Shown: positions 1 to 19,420, numbered from the stretch's first letter. The stretch is 64,000 nucleotides of DNA from Branchiostoma belcheri (GCF_001625305.1 NW_017804365.1:642414-706413), one strand, 5' to 3'. Numbers and translations: made by a program. Notes: generated from the letters alone by a model not told the origin.

Positions 1-130
1 GCAGTAACAGTAGAGGTGCATGTAGTAGGAATAGTAGTATCAGTAGTAATGGTAGTAACAACAGCCACGTCAGCAATGTAAGCAATATTTCAAACAGTAG
101 TAGCATAGAAGAGAATGTAGTATGGTAGTG
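1..130. repeat. Degenerate trinucleotide (GTA/GCA) tract
   Basis: The first ~130 bases are dominated by imperfect GTA, GTAGTA and GCA triplets with no conserved reading frame. The rest of the stretch up to 994 holds a fragment of the short retroposed family described at 9305-9433 (about 190-225, in the ...CAAGCAACTGGATATGAT orientation) and otherwise nothing I can identify. Confidence 0.5.
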
Positions 131-994
131 ATTCATGCAACCCAAAAAAAAAACTGGCTAAAGATTATATCACCTACGCATCAGGTAATTAGATACGCCA
201 AAAACAGTTACTCAAGCAACTGGATATGATGTTGGAATTTTTAATCATAGCCAATTATGCATCTCCAATCTCTCATACTGATTCAAGCAATGTGAATATT
301 TTCTAACCAAAAGTATTGTAAATAAATTACTTGAGATCAATGTGACAGCATGCTCTTTTTAGAATGTTGTTCATTGTGTCATTTTGCAACGGCTGCTAGA
401 TGTACTGCAACATGAACATTAGATATGCTACCCTCACCATGGTACATGTATTACAGTAATCACACTTTTATTTTTGCGGTTTTCGCAGTCACTTCTGTAC
501 ATCAAACCATGGACGTAAAAACCTCCATGCGCAAACTTATCATTGCTGTTAACAAATTATTCGATGACTTTTTTTTCTGCACCTGTTGCCACTGTGAACA
601 TATAGTTTTGTGAACACCTCCATTTTCCTCAGACCGTGAACTTTTGCTACCGTGAACATAAAGTGAATTATAGTATCCCTTCTAAATCAGCTGCTCAAGG
701 AACCATTAACCGGTTTGTCATTGCCATGACGTCATTTCACTGCTCTCGTCTCCAAAACACTGCCCGTTGCCCTGCCCTAATGCCAAAGTTAGTAAGTCAA
801 TAATGGACCAGTTTGGAGAGTTTGCGGAACATGCCGATGTAGTCAAGGATGTGATGTAGACCCAGTGACTCTGTATAAGCTCAACATCAGCCAGCGCTTT
901 GTATCCACGCATTTAAGACCTTTATCCTGCAGACGTAGCACACAGAAAAGCCCATCTCTCATCACAGTCTAACTCGGTCCAACAGACAGTTGCG

Positions 995-8894
<7,900 letters not shown>

Positions 8895-9013
8895 CGTCAC
8901 AACCGAAAACTTCCACGTGACAACTAGCAGCCAATGGCCGCTATATGCATGTCTTGAACATGTACTGAGAGTTACAACCAGCATATAGAAATAGAGCCAG
9001 TAGATTGTAGATC

Positions 9014-9019
9014 AATAAA
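9014..9019 (+). terminator. Poly(A) signal AATAAA
   Basis: Canonical AATAAA 120 nt after the stop codon of the EGF/CTLD gene, followed by a short T/G-containing stretch; the likely 3' end of that transcript. Confidence 0.6.
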
Positions 9020-9292
9020 ACATCAGAAATTTGCATGGAAACTTGTCTTGTCTTGATATTCCAAGATAAAGTTAGATACTTTAGTCCAACAATAGTAAAA
9101 GTAGCTCACCGTGAATTTTCAGTGACTCTTACGTCAACTTTCTAGTGTTACTCTTTTGTTACGTTGTCCACGGAGCAATATTGGTTACATTCACAAAAAT
9201 GTTGTGTTTCAATCGTATTAACCTGGCAGGCAAAATTTGTACATTTGAGCCCCACCGCGACGAATATCCATCTCTAAAAATTACATTAAAAT
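9020..9292. other. Intergenic, nothing recognised
   Basis: Between the poly(A) signal and the retroposed element I see no gene, RNA or repeat structure I can support. Confidence 0.5.
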
Positions 9293-9304
9293 GACACTAA
9301 TATA

Positions 9305-9433
9305 CGCCAAAAAGCAGTCACTCAAGCAACTGGATATGATACTGTTATCCAGTTGCTTGAGTAATCATATCCAGTTGCTTGAGTAACTGCTTTTTGGCGT
9401 ATCGTATTACCTGGATGTCTAACCTTCATTGAC
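9305..9433 (+). mobile_element. Short retroposed foldback element with 12-bp target duplication
   Basis: The insert is flanked by a perfect duplication GACACTAATATA (9293-9304 and 9434-9445). Its 5' half is an inverted copy of its own middle (CGCCAAAAAGCAG... versus ...CTGCTTTTTGGCG). Its 3' end reads TATTACCTGGATGTCTAACC. The same 3' end, each with its own target duplication, occurs at 36308-36460 and 47975-48080. Confidence 0.85.
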
Positions 9434-9445
9434 GACACTAATATA

Positions 9446-10371
9446 GCTTCTGCATCAGACGCTAATGACATAAAAAAAACTCTGAGCTAGGTTTATTTAA
9501 CAAAGAAACGTACTAGATATAGTACTCTGATGTCATGTTTTCTTAAATCATGACACGGACATAGTTATCAACACCTTGGAACAAATGTGTCATCATGTTG
9601 GAAAAGGTACACCATTCTTATCTCATACAATACAATACTGTACAGACTGTTCATCACGTCCAATATCCGTTTGCTAAGTTTAATAATGAATGCACAGCTT
9701 TGTACGATTTGAGCTGGCCTCTTAGGATTTCTGGAACAATGATGATAATTTAGAGGGATTTTCCGAATAGCCCGGTAAAAATTACATTGTCCGATGGCTG
9801 ATCCTTCCAAAGAAATATTCATACGGTTTTCGACTTTTTAGTTGTGCTCTACCTTTTGTCTTGGTCGGTTCTGGGCGCTGAATATGCATTCCCTGGGCGC
9901 GTAACTGCAGCGAATTGCTATGGGAAATGACGCTGGCCTAAACATGAAAAATCCTGAAAAAATGCGTTTTTACTCAGACAAGCATACTGTATGCGAATTG
10001 TGTTGACATTGATTATTTGCAAACATAACAATAGCGGGGCAAATAAAAACTAGACGGGTTTCAAAAATTGATTTTGCTACTCTACTGAAAATATCGCTAA
10101 TGTATTATGTGTAACGTTGAAATAATTGTTAGATGCTAGTACTTGTGCGCTACCAATTGTGTTGTACAATGTTATATTACAGATGCGACACCATCGCCAG
10201 ACTGCATAGAGTATAAAAACGTGCAGATCTTTCGACGGTCTTTCAGTGACCATTTTCAGTGATCTTCAAGGTCTTCTAATGATAAGTGGTATTTAAATCA
10301 TTTCATACATAGATCACATTTTTCGCTTGTCGGTCACTCATGCTCATTTTCATGTGGGAATGTGAATGTAA
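9446..10371. other. Intergenic, nothing recognised
   Basis: No coding exon, RNA or clear repeat recognised. It presumably holds the 3' flank of the minus-strand LRR gene, but no nearby AATAAA on that strand was found (nearest TTTATT on the plus strand is near 9492). Confidence 0.4.
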
Positions 10372-10683
10372 TCATGGTGTCGCTACATTTTCGTACAGAG
10401 TATTAAGCTGGGAGGCAGTAGGGCCTGTGCCATAAGATGCATTTCCCGCATCCAAGGATTCAGCGATGGCCTGAGACTGCCCCTGCCCTGTGTAATCATG
10501 TTGGTTTTCATACAGAGAATTTAGCTGCGAGGCAGTAGGGCCTGTGCCATAAGATATATTTCCAGCATCCACTGATTCGGTGACGCCCTGCAACTGACCC
10601 TGCCCTGCTTGATCATAGCCATTAGTTATTACACTAGCTGTATTTGTGTTGGATTCAGTGATGGTCTGAGACTGGGTCACAAC
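10372..10683 (-). pseudogene. In-frame downstream extension of the LRR receptor tail
   Basis: Directly after the TAA that ends the LRR receptor the same frame stays open for about 103 codons and encodes two more copies of the tail repeat (SYGTGPTASQLNSLYENQ, SYGTGPTASQLNTLYENV). The stop falls at the point where each downstream repeat continues LYEN. Either an ancestral longer tail lost its last ~100 residues by one nonsense change, this allele differs from others, or the stop is bypassed. It is unlikely to be a separate gene because it has no ATG start at its head. Confidence 0.6.
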
Positions 10684-12756
10684 TTAGTATAGAGAATTTA
10701 GCTGCGAGGCAATCGGTCCTGTGCCATAAGATAGATTTCTAGCATTGGTGGTTCCTGACTGACCCTGCTCCGTCTGATCATGACCACTGGTCATTACAGT
10801 AGCTGTGGTGTTTGTGGTGGATTCAGTGATGGCCTGAAACAGGTTCTGCCCTGTCTGACTACGACTGATGGTGGATGTTGGGTCATTTGGTGGTGGTATT
10901 TCCACACCTTGGTACATGGTATTTGGCTTCAACGCAGCTAGCACCTTGCTACGCGCTAGAGCGTGTAGAGATAGAGGTTGAATGTTAGCCTGGGACTGAC
11001 CCTGTCCTGTCTGATCACGATGGTTGTCAATATCTTCATATTGGTGATCATGTCCACTGGTCATTACAGTAGCCATGGTATTCATGTTGGATTCAGCGAT
11101 GGCCTGAGACTGACACCGCCCTGTCTGATCACGATGGTTGTCAATATCTCCATACTGGCTATCATGACCACTGGTCATTACAGAAACTGCTGTATTTGTG
11201 TTGCCACCAACAACATTGGGACTCAGTCTTAATGGAGGATGCCTGGTCCTCCTCTTGTACCAAACTGTGAGGAAGATGGTGCCAACCAGGACAACGCCAG
11301 CTACTGAACCACCAGTGGCAATACGAACAGTTAGGTTGAAACTGTGAGCAGATTCTGGTCTGTCTGAAGTGCTTGCAAGCAGTAAACTTGGTGTTGTTCC
11401 TGTTGTGCTCGTGTTTTCTGCAGGATGTGATGTTGAGTCAGCACTACGTTTAAACAACCAGTGATAGCGAGAGGTGGCGGTGGCATTGGAACAGGTATTA
11501 GCACTTTCTAATGGGTTAGCAAGTTGCTGTGTGGCAGATGTTGGGCATACAGGACATGCTGATGGACCAGCATTGCTTTCTGCGTTGCTAACTGAACATG
11601 TTAACATTGCAGATGCGGTTGACCCTTCACATATCATATCTTCAGGTTTGAGATCTATAAGCTTCTTTCCCTGAAATTTGGAAGGTTGGGCACATATCAT
11701 CTGCAGTTTAACCGAAGGAAATTTAATGATATTCAGTCTGAAGCAAGCCATCCTACAGTCACAGCGCCAAGGGTTACTGCCAAGCTTCATGAAACGAACA
11801 GATGGCAACATGCCAAAAGCTGAAGGGAGGATGGCAGACATGTTGTTATCATGTAGCTGCAAGATTTCGAGTCGGGGCAGATGTATGAATGCATTAATAG
11901 GATGGATGATAGTTATTAGGTTAGAGTTTAGATATAACATTTGTAGTCGGGGCAGATTTTGAAATGTACAGGCCTGAATGGTTGTTATCTGGTTGTTGGA
12001 CAAACGCAGCTGTTGTAATTGGGGTAGATTTTGGAATGTACCTGGCTCAATTATTGTAATCTGGTTCTGCATCAGGTACAATATTTCGAGCTGGAATAGA
12101 TTTGCAAATGTACCAGACTCAATCATTGTTATCTGATTCTGGTTCAGGTCTAACCTTTGGAGCTGGGACAGATTTGCAAAAGTACCTGCCTGGACCTTCG
12201 TGATCTTGTTTTTGGACAGGTGCAACTGTTGTAATCGGGGTAGACTTTGGAATGTACCAAGCTGAATCATTGTTATCAGATTTAAGTTCAGGTGCAACCG
12301 TTGTAGTTGAGGTAGATTTTGAAATGTATCAGGCTGAATTACAGTTATCTGGTTACCGGGCAGCTTCAACACGTGTAGCTCGGTTAGATTGTGAAATGTA
12401 CCAGGCGGAATCATTCTTATCTTGTTGGCGCTGAAGTCCAATTGCTGTAGGTGGGGTAGATTTTGAAATGTACCAGTCTGTATCATCGTTATCTGGTTAC
12501 GAAAAAAGTTCAACGTTGTCAGATTTCTATACCTCAGCAACTGGGACTGATCTACAGTTTTGATACGATTTCCTGCCAGAACCAGGCCTGAGATGGATGT
12601 TGGGAGGTGTTGAGGAATGCTGTAGAGGCCCATATTGTTACATCTGCAGTATGATGATGCTGGTGCACAGTCTTTGCATCTAATTTTTCTTGCCATGTTG
12701 GGTACCTCCAGGATGATGAGAAGGAAAATCAGCATGTGTCTCAGCTTTCCTCCCAT
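10684..12756 (-). CDS. Leucine-rich-repeat transmembrane receptor, intronless ORF
   Basis: Open frame of 701 residues from 12789; I prefer the second Met (12756, ACCATGG context) because the bases just upstream read CTTTTTAG/GTGGCAGG, a likely 5'UTR splice acceptor, and because MGGKLRHMLIFLLIILEV then starts a signal peptide. Numbering from the longer ORF: LRRNT Cys 38-50, about eleven 24-residue LRRs (67-330, consensus LQxLxLxxNxITxIxxGTFxNLP), LRRCT with CDC pair (Cys 343, 345, 349, 366, 387), a Ser/Thr/Asn-rich stalk, TM about 491-510 followed by WYKRRTR. The ~190-residue cytoplasmic tail is repetitive (HRDQTGQGQSQA, YEDIDN) with tyrosine motifs and no TIR or kinase domain. Likely a surface recognition or adhesion receptor of the large amphioxus LRR repertoire. 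Ends TAA at 10684-10686; see the next entry. Confidence 0.85.
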   Translation of the reverse strand: MGGKLRHMLIFLLIILEVPNMARKIRCKDCAPASSYCRCNNMGLYSIPQHLPTSISGLVLAGNRIKTVDQSQLLRYRNLTTLNFFRNQITMIQTGTFQNLPHLQQLDFSANKIRMIPPGTFHNLTELHVLKLPGNQITVIQPDTFQNLPQLQRLHLNLNLITMIQLGTFQSLPRLQQLHLSKNKITKVQAGTFANLSQLQRLDLNQNQITMIESGTFANLFQLEILYLMQNQITIIEPGTFQNLPQLQQLRLSNNQITTIQACTFQNLPRLQMLYLNSNLITIIHPINAFIHLPRLEILQLHDNNMSAILPSAFGMLPSVRFMKLGSNPWRCDCRMACFRLNIIKFPSVKLQMICAQPSKFQGKKLIDLKPEDMICEGSTASAMLTCSVSNAESNAGPSACPVCPTSATQQLANPLESANTCSNATATSRYHWLFKRSADSTSHPAENTSTTGTTPSLLLASTSDRPESAHSFNLTVRIATGGSVAGVVLVGTIFLTVWYKRRTRHPPLRLSPNVVGGNTNTAVSVMTSGHDSQYGDIDNHRDQTGRCQSQAIAESNMNTMATVMTSGHDHQYEDIDNHRDQTGQGQSQANIQPLSLHALARSKVLAALKPNTMYQGVEIPPPNDPTSTISRSQTGQNLFQAITESTTNTTATVMTSGHDQTEQGQSGTTNARNLSYGTGPIASQLNSLY

Positions 12757-12820
12757 GGTGTCCTGCCACCTAAAAAGATCAGGGAGCACCTTTATAGGGT
12801 CAACAAACTTTATGTATTGA

Positions 12821-13623
12821 AATTCGAACGAAAAAGATCATGCTTCTCTAGGAAATCAACATGAAAAAAGAAGGAGACCATTTTGTGAAATGGAAAAGTG
12901 AAATGGTCCTAGAATTGTGTTTTTTTTTCCGTTGGGCAATTTATCGCAATAAAATGTCATAGCACCAAGAAATGTACGTGGTGTGGCCAAAAAATTATAG
13001 ATTCGGAACAGCACTGTAACGTTAGATCCTATTTGACGTTTCAGAACGGAAAATGCATTTCCCCCTATAGATAGTTTGCTGCTGTTTCTGTAAGATAGTT
13101 ACGTGCTTTATAGTACTTGTTCCTTGAATGTTTAGTTAAGTGTGAAACATTAACAGCACGTCCTACATTATTGGGGTCTCAATAATATGGACCTGTACCG
13201 TAAATTGTCTGAGACTTGCTGCTTGAATATGAATATTATGCACTTTTATATAATGACCCTGTTTATATCTCCCAGACAAGGAAATCGTGGATGGATGGAT
13301 TGAAAATGATATTTACGATTATCTTTAATTAAATGATTCAGCTGCCTGTTTCTAAAATATCATCAGTCATTTTAGGAGTGTGTTAAGTCATGTACACCCT
13401 TCTGAATAATGTACTTGTATAACAAAACTCCTGCCAAGTGTAGATAAATAAGCTAGTGTTGCTATATGTTTATTGTCTGAAGGCTTGTGATGGCCAAAAC
13501 TAAAATCTGGCCCTTGAATCATTTCAAACAGACTGTGGCTTGACAGGACAAGTTTCTCCTTTCGATGGAATTTATCCAATACTGCGGTATCACCAAAATA
13601 TTCCCCTTTTCAGAATAACCTTA
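12821..13623. other. 5' flank of the LRR gene, nothing recognised
   Basis: Should contain the promoter and any 5'UTR exon of the minus-strand LRR receptor. I cannot point to a specific TATA box or exon. Confidence 0.4.
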
Positions 13624-13707
13624 TCTCCAAGCAGATGCTGGGGTGGAATGTTGTAAAACGTTCTGACGGAAACGTCACAATTTTACACCCTAACATCTGC
13701 CTGGAGA
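13624..13707. mobile_element. 84-bp foldback MITE
   Basis: Arms TCTCC(A)AGCAGATG-GGGTG and CACCC-CATCTGCCTGGAGA are inverse complements with one or two mismatches; the spacer contains GACGGAAACGTC. Non-coding. Confidence 0.7.
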
Positions 13708-13756
13708 ATTACTATGATTGTCTGCCTATGCGCTTAGGCCAGTGAATATGATTAAA

Positions 13757-14137
13757 ACCCCTGTCACACATTCAGAACCATCCGACCAAGGTTGGCTGAA
13801 GTTCGGGAACAGTACTAGTCTAACCAGATTTAGGTCACACCTACGTATACCAAGCTTTCAATTCAAATTGAACCTAAATGAATTTGAGTCAAATTTGACT
13901 ACCAGCTGCCACGCCCCGACCTAATCGTACCAGTCAGCCATGGCCGAACCTTCCGTCCACACCCGAATGTTTTGAACATTTTGAAACATTCGGGTGGTGC
14001 AGCCGAACAGTAGACGACCTCCCCGAACACCAGACGACCCAGCCATCCTGGCTCCCGACCTACTCCTAACAACATGGCTGAGGGGAGGGGGATGTCTAGT
14101 GTTCGGGAGGCCATATTCGGCTAGGTGTGCCAGGGGC
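13757..14137. mobile_element. Non-autonomous TIR element with internal hairpin
   Basis: Ends ACCCCTGTCACAC and GTGTGCCAGGGGCT are imperfect inverted repeats. Inside, ACCCGAATGTTT (13961) and its complement AAACATTCGGGT (ending 13995) form a 12-bp stem. Short open frames over it are chance. Confidence 0.6.
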
Positions 14138-14666
14138 TTATTCTTTGACAAACTGTTGCCTTAAATGTTATCCGATGGCAAAAACTTACCTTTTAAGTGG
14201 CTCAGAATGGCTTTAAATTTAGTTCGCACTTCCGTGACAAGAGCTCGAGCACAGGTTGCCGTTGTTCTTGTAGGGTGTGTCCTCCTTCGGTAGGTGATCC
14301 GTTATGCAGTGTGACAAACAACAATTATATAAGGCTTACGTGTACGGTGGTGTTGATTGTCTGGAACTGGCTATTTCGAATAACATTAACATTTATGATG
14401 ATGAATATTGCAATCATGACGCAGGTCTCGAGATGCATATTTACTTGTTTTCGTCATACCTTGTACTAAGAAAATACAAACTACAGAAAATACAAACTTT
14501 CAATGTATTTCAGAGTCTTTCAAGAAAATGAATGGCATAAATGTAAGTTGCAATTTTTGAAGTATACGAACATATCTTGTGGGAATTTTTTTGCACTCAC
14601 ATAGTCAAAGGAAACACATTATGGCGGTGGTATTTCGGTATCAATCAGGGCACCTACAACATTTTT

Positions 14667-14706
14667 TACCTCCATGAAAAATGGAGGTATTGTTTTGGGC
14701 GCGTCT

Positions 14707-14738
<32 letters not shown>

Positions 14739-15138
14739 TTCCGCACATTTGTAGTCAGCATAACTTCAGAACGCCTTTATGGATTGTGATGATATTTGGT
14801 ATACTGGTAGGTCTTAGGAAGCCAACGGTCAGGGTCAAATCACCCTCCTGGTGGCTGACCTTGGTACTGCAGCAGAACTTCCGGTTTTGTGAGGCAGGGA
14901 AAACAGGTGTGCCGGTTATGCAACAAAACACCAGCGGTAATATAAGCGCGCCGGTTTGATTAATGAGGTTCTCCCTCTGGAATAGGCTGACCTATTTCAG
15001 GTCAAAGGTGCTACTGTATTAGCTGTGTGTTTGAAAACAAAAGCCTGTGTTATTTTGTTCTGTACTCTAGTATACTGTGTAAAAACATTTACAAAAACTC
15101 ATATATTTCATGGAGGTATGAGATCTCCGAATTCTAGT
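14667..15138. mobile_element. TACCTCCATGAA-ended element, relative of the TACCTTCGCCAA family
   Basis: Begins TACCTCCATGAA and ends TTCATGGAGGTA, then continues ATGAGATCTCCGAATTCTAG, the inverse of the CTAGAGTTCCCCGATCTCAT leader seen outside the TACCTTCGCCAA copies. It includes CTGGTGGCTGACC-TTGGTACTGCAGCAG and a (GT)n tract (about 14706-14738). Confidence 0.65.
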
Positions 15139-15289
15139 TTTACATTGATACCAAGCCCAACAATCTATTGTAGTCGGAAAGAAAATAGTTTGCTGTAGGC
15201 ATTGACTATGTTTATTTATTTTTCTAATTAGCAAAGTCAGTGGCAACACACACGCCGTGTATTACGAGCAGTAAATTAGGATTAGCATA

Positions 15290-15770
15290 ATCTAGTTCAA
15301 TTTATGGTTTTCTAAATTCAAATTACAACATTTTTCGTGTAAAATTTTTCGAGTCCTCATTATGCAAATTACCTCTACATTAACATAATATATGCAGTTA
15401 TGTTAAACTTCAAGTAACTTACACATGTCACAAGGTATAAGATTCCCATCAGTCACCAATAAGGAATCACAGAATTTTCACAATAATTATGCAAATTAGG
15501 TCATCATTTGCAAAATTGGTATCTTTTGATGTTCCTTCTGCCATAGATTACTTTTAGATTTTCTAACATAACACGTATAAAAGTACTATTATACAAAACA
15601 CTGTAATTATAGAATTTACTCCTTAACTATGCAAATTAAGTCCTAATTTGCATAATTTGAGTTGGTAGGTCTTCCTAAGACCTACCAACGTACCACATAT
15701 AATCACAATCCGTAAAGGCGTTATGAACTTATGCTGGCTACAAATGTGAGGAAACAAGATCAGGAGTTTC
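15290..15770. mobile_element. Inverted fragment of the same family
   Basis: Holds several ATTATGCAAATTA(A/G)GTC blocks typical of the family, and 15680-15770 is the inverse complement of 14735-14830 (CACATTTGTAG-CAGCATAA, ACGCCTTTA-GGATTGTGAT). The two pieces together make a ~1-kb inverted structure. Confidence 0.6.
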
Positions 15771-16669
15771 ACATTTGGATGTTATCAAGGAGATCCTGCT
15801 AATGATTTATAGTGTATATTTGTTGGGCAATTCTAACAGCTAGTATATGGACTGAGTTCTTTGAACTCAATTGCACTCAGCTGTATATAATAAATCAGTT
15901 TGGTGTCATGTCAAAATCTCACCAGAGTGGGTCTGACTTTTTGGTGTCCTATGAAAGGCAATATCAGCCTGGGTGTGGAAGCGCTAGTGTTGTTTATTAG
16001 TAAATCAAGAGCCTTCTAGCTTAGGATCCACTTAGGATGTACAAGACTCTTTAGTTTGCTGTATCATTTCTACAATAAATAATGTGAAAACCATTTGGAC
16101 GATTACCCAACTATATGCCTAGGTATAGTTTAAAACCAAGCCATATGTATACAGCAGTACTACTTCAATTCACACTGCAAACAATTTTATTCCATTTTCT
16201 CTTTTACGTAGATACTGTGTTTCAAAACAAACAAAACAAAAGCTGCCAATTAACAGTATACAATGTTATAACCATGAAATAATTCACACCAAATTTAAAG
16301 AGGAACACCCTGGAATCTGCAACAACATGCACAGACCAAGACGTTGTGAAATTCACAAAGCAACCACGGAATATTTCATGTAACTGCCAGGGCTCTCTCC
16401 AGGGTTTGTCTTTCCATCCCTGGATGTAATTTTGCTGCTCAGATTTTCTGATCAAATTTTCTATCATCCTGTCCTCCTCCTGACAAAAATCTAACATTCA
16501 TGACACTTTCACCAGGGCAGCATGTACCAGTCGCACAAAACGTCCACAGAATGAAGATGATGCAGAAAATAGCCCTTCAGGGGGTTAAGATTTGTCCATC
16601 AGTTTTCCTCAATCAAGGATGGACAAAGATTCAGAGTTGGAAAGCCCTGGTAGCAATACAACTATTAAA

Positions 16670-16814
16670 GTCCATACCAATTTAATTTGTTGGTTCTCGG
16701 ATTTTTTCTGGAAAAAATAATGGGACAGGGCGAAAGAAAAAAAACAGGTCCAGGCATCCTATTATATCCTCAAATGGAATCTGACATCAACCAACAAATC
16801 AAATTGGTGTGGCC
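16670..16814. mobile_element. MITE, CCACACCAATTTAATTGG family (short copy)
   Basis: Begins TCCATACCAATTTAATTTG-TTGGTTCTCGG and ends CAACAAATCAAATTGGTGTGGCC. A longer copy with the same ends lies at 43458-43824. Non-coding. From 15770 to 18290 nothing else beyond the next element is recognised. Confidence 0.65.
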
Positions 16815-17868
16815 TGAAGACAGAAAAGTATACAATGTATATAAATACAGTTTGAGTTTTACTCAGAATTTATAGACAAACAATAGACAGCAAAAGGTTT
16901 GTCAGTCATGAAAAAATCAACATGTTTTTGGCAAGTATACCAATCAATAGTATATATCATACAATCATTCCTTTTTAAGGCACATATACAGCTTGATAGA
17001 AATATTAGTCTCTTATACTTTGATCTTACCAACTTTTCACAATATATTTAAAAACACAATGTTTTATCAACACCGGACCTGCCATTAATGGAATGTGATT
17101 GTCTATATATATATAGTAGTTGAAATTCCATCCCCAACTCCAAAATCTTCATGCTTATTCATTCATGTAAAATCCTACTTTATACCAATCTCGTGTCTCC
17201 TCCATGAGGCCAGCTCATGTACAAATCTTTCTTCTAAGCCCTCTTGCATATATGTATACATAATATATATTAGGATATAATCTAGCATTATTTGCAGCAG
17301 TGAGTTCCCGACTTAAACAATCAATCTGCTCCAAAAGCATGATGGAGACCTTTTCATGATCAGTCTAACTCATCAATTTACATTCAATGTAAAAGGCTGC
17401 AAATAATGTCATCTTGGTCCCTTCACATGGGATGTTGCCATCATCCGCTTTGAAAACCTTTTTCTCTATCTCACACATCTCTTTCTGTACATGAGCTGTA
17501 CTCTTCACAAACCTGAAGGCACTTACACATGATATCATTGAAAATCTTTTGTAAGGCTACACCATATTTGATGTATCACAGGAGAAATTACATCAGCCTA
17601 ATTAAAGGAACGTGTAAGAAAAATTCTTAGAGAATATCTATATGGGGCTGTAACTTACTAGTTACTAGCTAGACAAACTGAATTTAATGCTAAGGTTGGG
17701 GAACTCAAGGAAGTCCAAACTTGTTTGTCGAACATTCAAACATAATGTTCTCTTTTAACAGTTCATCAAAGCATGTTTTTTCTCATTCATTTTGCTTTCC
17801 ATTTCGATAGCTGCCATTTTTACAACTACAGCCCACAACCCTGGTATAAAAGATATAACCATAACTGG

Positions 17869-18090
17869 CTCATTAGGCCGTGTTAATTTGATTATATGGA
17901 TGACATCTTCTGGGAACCCCAAAACTGAATAAAAAAGATTTTATCTTTTTTCATTTGATTTTGGCAATCTATGACATTGATATCATTTTTACTCATTTTG
18001 CAACTGTTTGGTACGATTTACAGTGTGGTTGAAAACTTTTCATGCGTGCGCGGATGTCATCCATATAATCAAATCAACATGGTCTTATGG
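17869..18090. mobile_element. 222-bp MITE with ~37-bp terminal inverted repeats
   Basis: Left end CATTAGGCCGTGTTAATTTG... and right end ...ATCAACATGGTCTTATGG are inverse complements over ~37 bp, the inner part GATTATATGGATGACAT being exact. Single ends with TATGGATGACAT recur near 40225 and 51390. Confidence 0.75.
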
Positions 18091-18283
18091 GTAAAAAAAT
18101 GAAGATACCAGAGAAGTTGGGGTCTTTTCAAGAAACATCACATACATCTACTAAGCCAGAGTGGCTTACTAACACAGTACACAACAGCTAATAAATACTA
18201 AGTACAATACGTGTATACAGCATGGAATGATAGAAAAAAATATTACAGAAATGAAAAATTCTCTACCAGGCAATTCTCTATTA

Positions 18284-19371
18284 AAAAATAAAATGTAGAG
18301 ATGCAAATTGCCTGCCAGCACTGGCCAGTACTGGTATAACTGTTGGGTGATTTTATACCATCATATCAGTCAATAGAAGAATCAGTAGCCTAATAATACA
18401 AGACTATAGTTTTGAGGTCATCTTCCTTCAATACGTTTATGGCCCAACCAGGTCTGATATCTCAATGCTAACTTGAGATACAAACGCCACAGCCTAAGAT
18501 ACAAACAGCGGGCAGCCTGAGGCATTGTTCATGTCGCTCATGGGGCTGCTGGTCGGATCAGGCTAGAACATGTCTGACAGGTGCCATCTGCCCTGATCCT
18601 GATCCAGCAGCATTTGTTCATGTTACCGTCTGTCTGAAGGGCCAGGGCAGCAGGGCATCATAGTCATATGACTTACAAATGGACATGTGGGTACCCTTCC
18701 CCATACCATCCCCATTCAGGTACACTCGAGCACACATCTTATACCCATTTCATCTGTCTGAAGGACCAGGGCAGAAGGGCATCATAGTCTCCCCGCATGA
18801 CTACAAAGAACAGGGACAAGTGGGTACCCTTCCCCATACCGTCCCCGTTCAGGTACACTCTAGCACACATCTTATAATGATTTCATCTGTCTGAAGGACC
18901 AGGGCAGTAGGGCATCATAGTCTCCCCGCATGACTACAAAGGACAGGGACATGTGGGTACCCTTCCCAATACTGTCTCCGTTCAGGTACACTCTAGCACA
19001 CATCTTATAATGATTTCATCTGTCTGAAGGACCAGGGCAGTAGGGCATCATAGTCTCCCCGCATGACTAAAAAGAACAGGGACATGTGGGTACCCTTCCC
19101 CATACCGTCCCCATTTAGGTACACTCGAGCACACATCTTATACCCATTTCATCTGTCTGAAGGGCCAGGGCAGTAGGGCATCATAGTCTCCCCGCTTGAC
19201 TTCAAAGAACAGGGACAAGTGGGTACCCTTCCCCATACCGTCCCCATTTAGGTACACCCTTATGCACATCTTATAACCATCACTGGGTGACATTAGCTCA
19301 GGAAAAAATACAGACATTCAAAAATAAAATGTAGAGATGCAAATCACCTGCCAGTACTGGCTTGTGCTGAC
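18284..19371. repeat. ~50-bp direct repeats flanking the TRAF array
   Basis: AAATAAAATGTAGAGATGCA-AAT(T/C)(G/A)CCTGCCAG(C/T)ACTGGC occurs at about 18284-18335 and again at 19320-19371, in the same orientation, bracketing the TRAF relic. This suggests the whole block was rearranged or duplicated with its flank. Confidence 0.65.
18400..19290 (-). pseudogene. TRAF MATH-domain relic with five tandem exon-segment copies
   Basis: Minus strand translates as TRAF C-terminal MATH sequence: [42 protein letters not shown], then after the array LLDQDQGRWHLSDMF, PDPTSSPMSDMNNASGCPLF. The segment [10 protein letters not shown]...PFRQ is repeated in tandem; plus-strand units start at 18630, 18754, 18887, 19020 and 19153 (124, then 133, 133, 133 bp). 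A 133-bp unit is not a multiple of three and a stop follows each FRQMK(W/S), so the array cannot be read straight through; the C-terminal part has stops and frame changes as well. No RING or TRAF zinc fingers were found nearby. A TRAF gene fragment that expanded and decayed is the best reading. Alternatively it is the remnant 3' end of an ancestor of the coiled-coil gene just upstream on the same strand. Confidence 0.7.
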
Positions 19372-19420
19372 TCCAAGGCAGGGCATTAGAATTTGGAATG
19401 TAACAGGAAAACCGTGCATA

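Noticed and set aside
10978-12434. Several 60-95-residue plus-strand ORFs
   Set aside because: Shadows of the minus-strand LRR receptor; their apparent periodicity comes from the LRR repeats.
13899-14151. Two overlapping minus-strand ORFs
   Set aside because: They lie wholly inside the TIR element 13757-14137 and differ in frame; no domain recognised.
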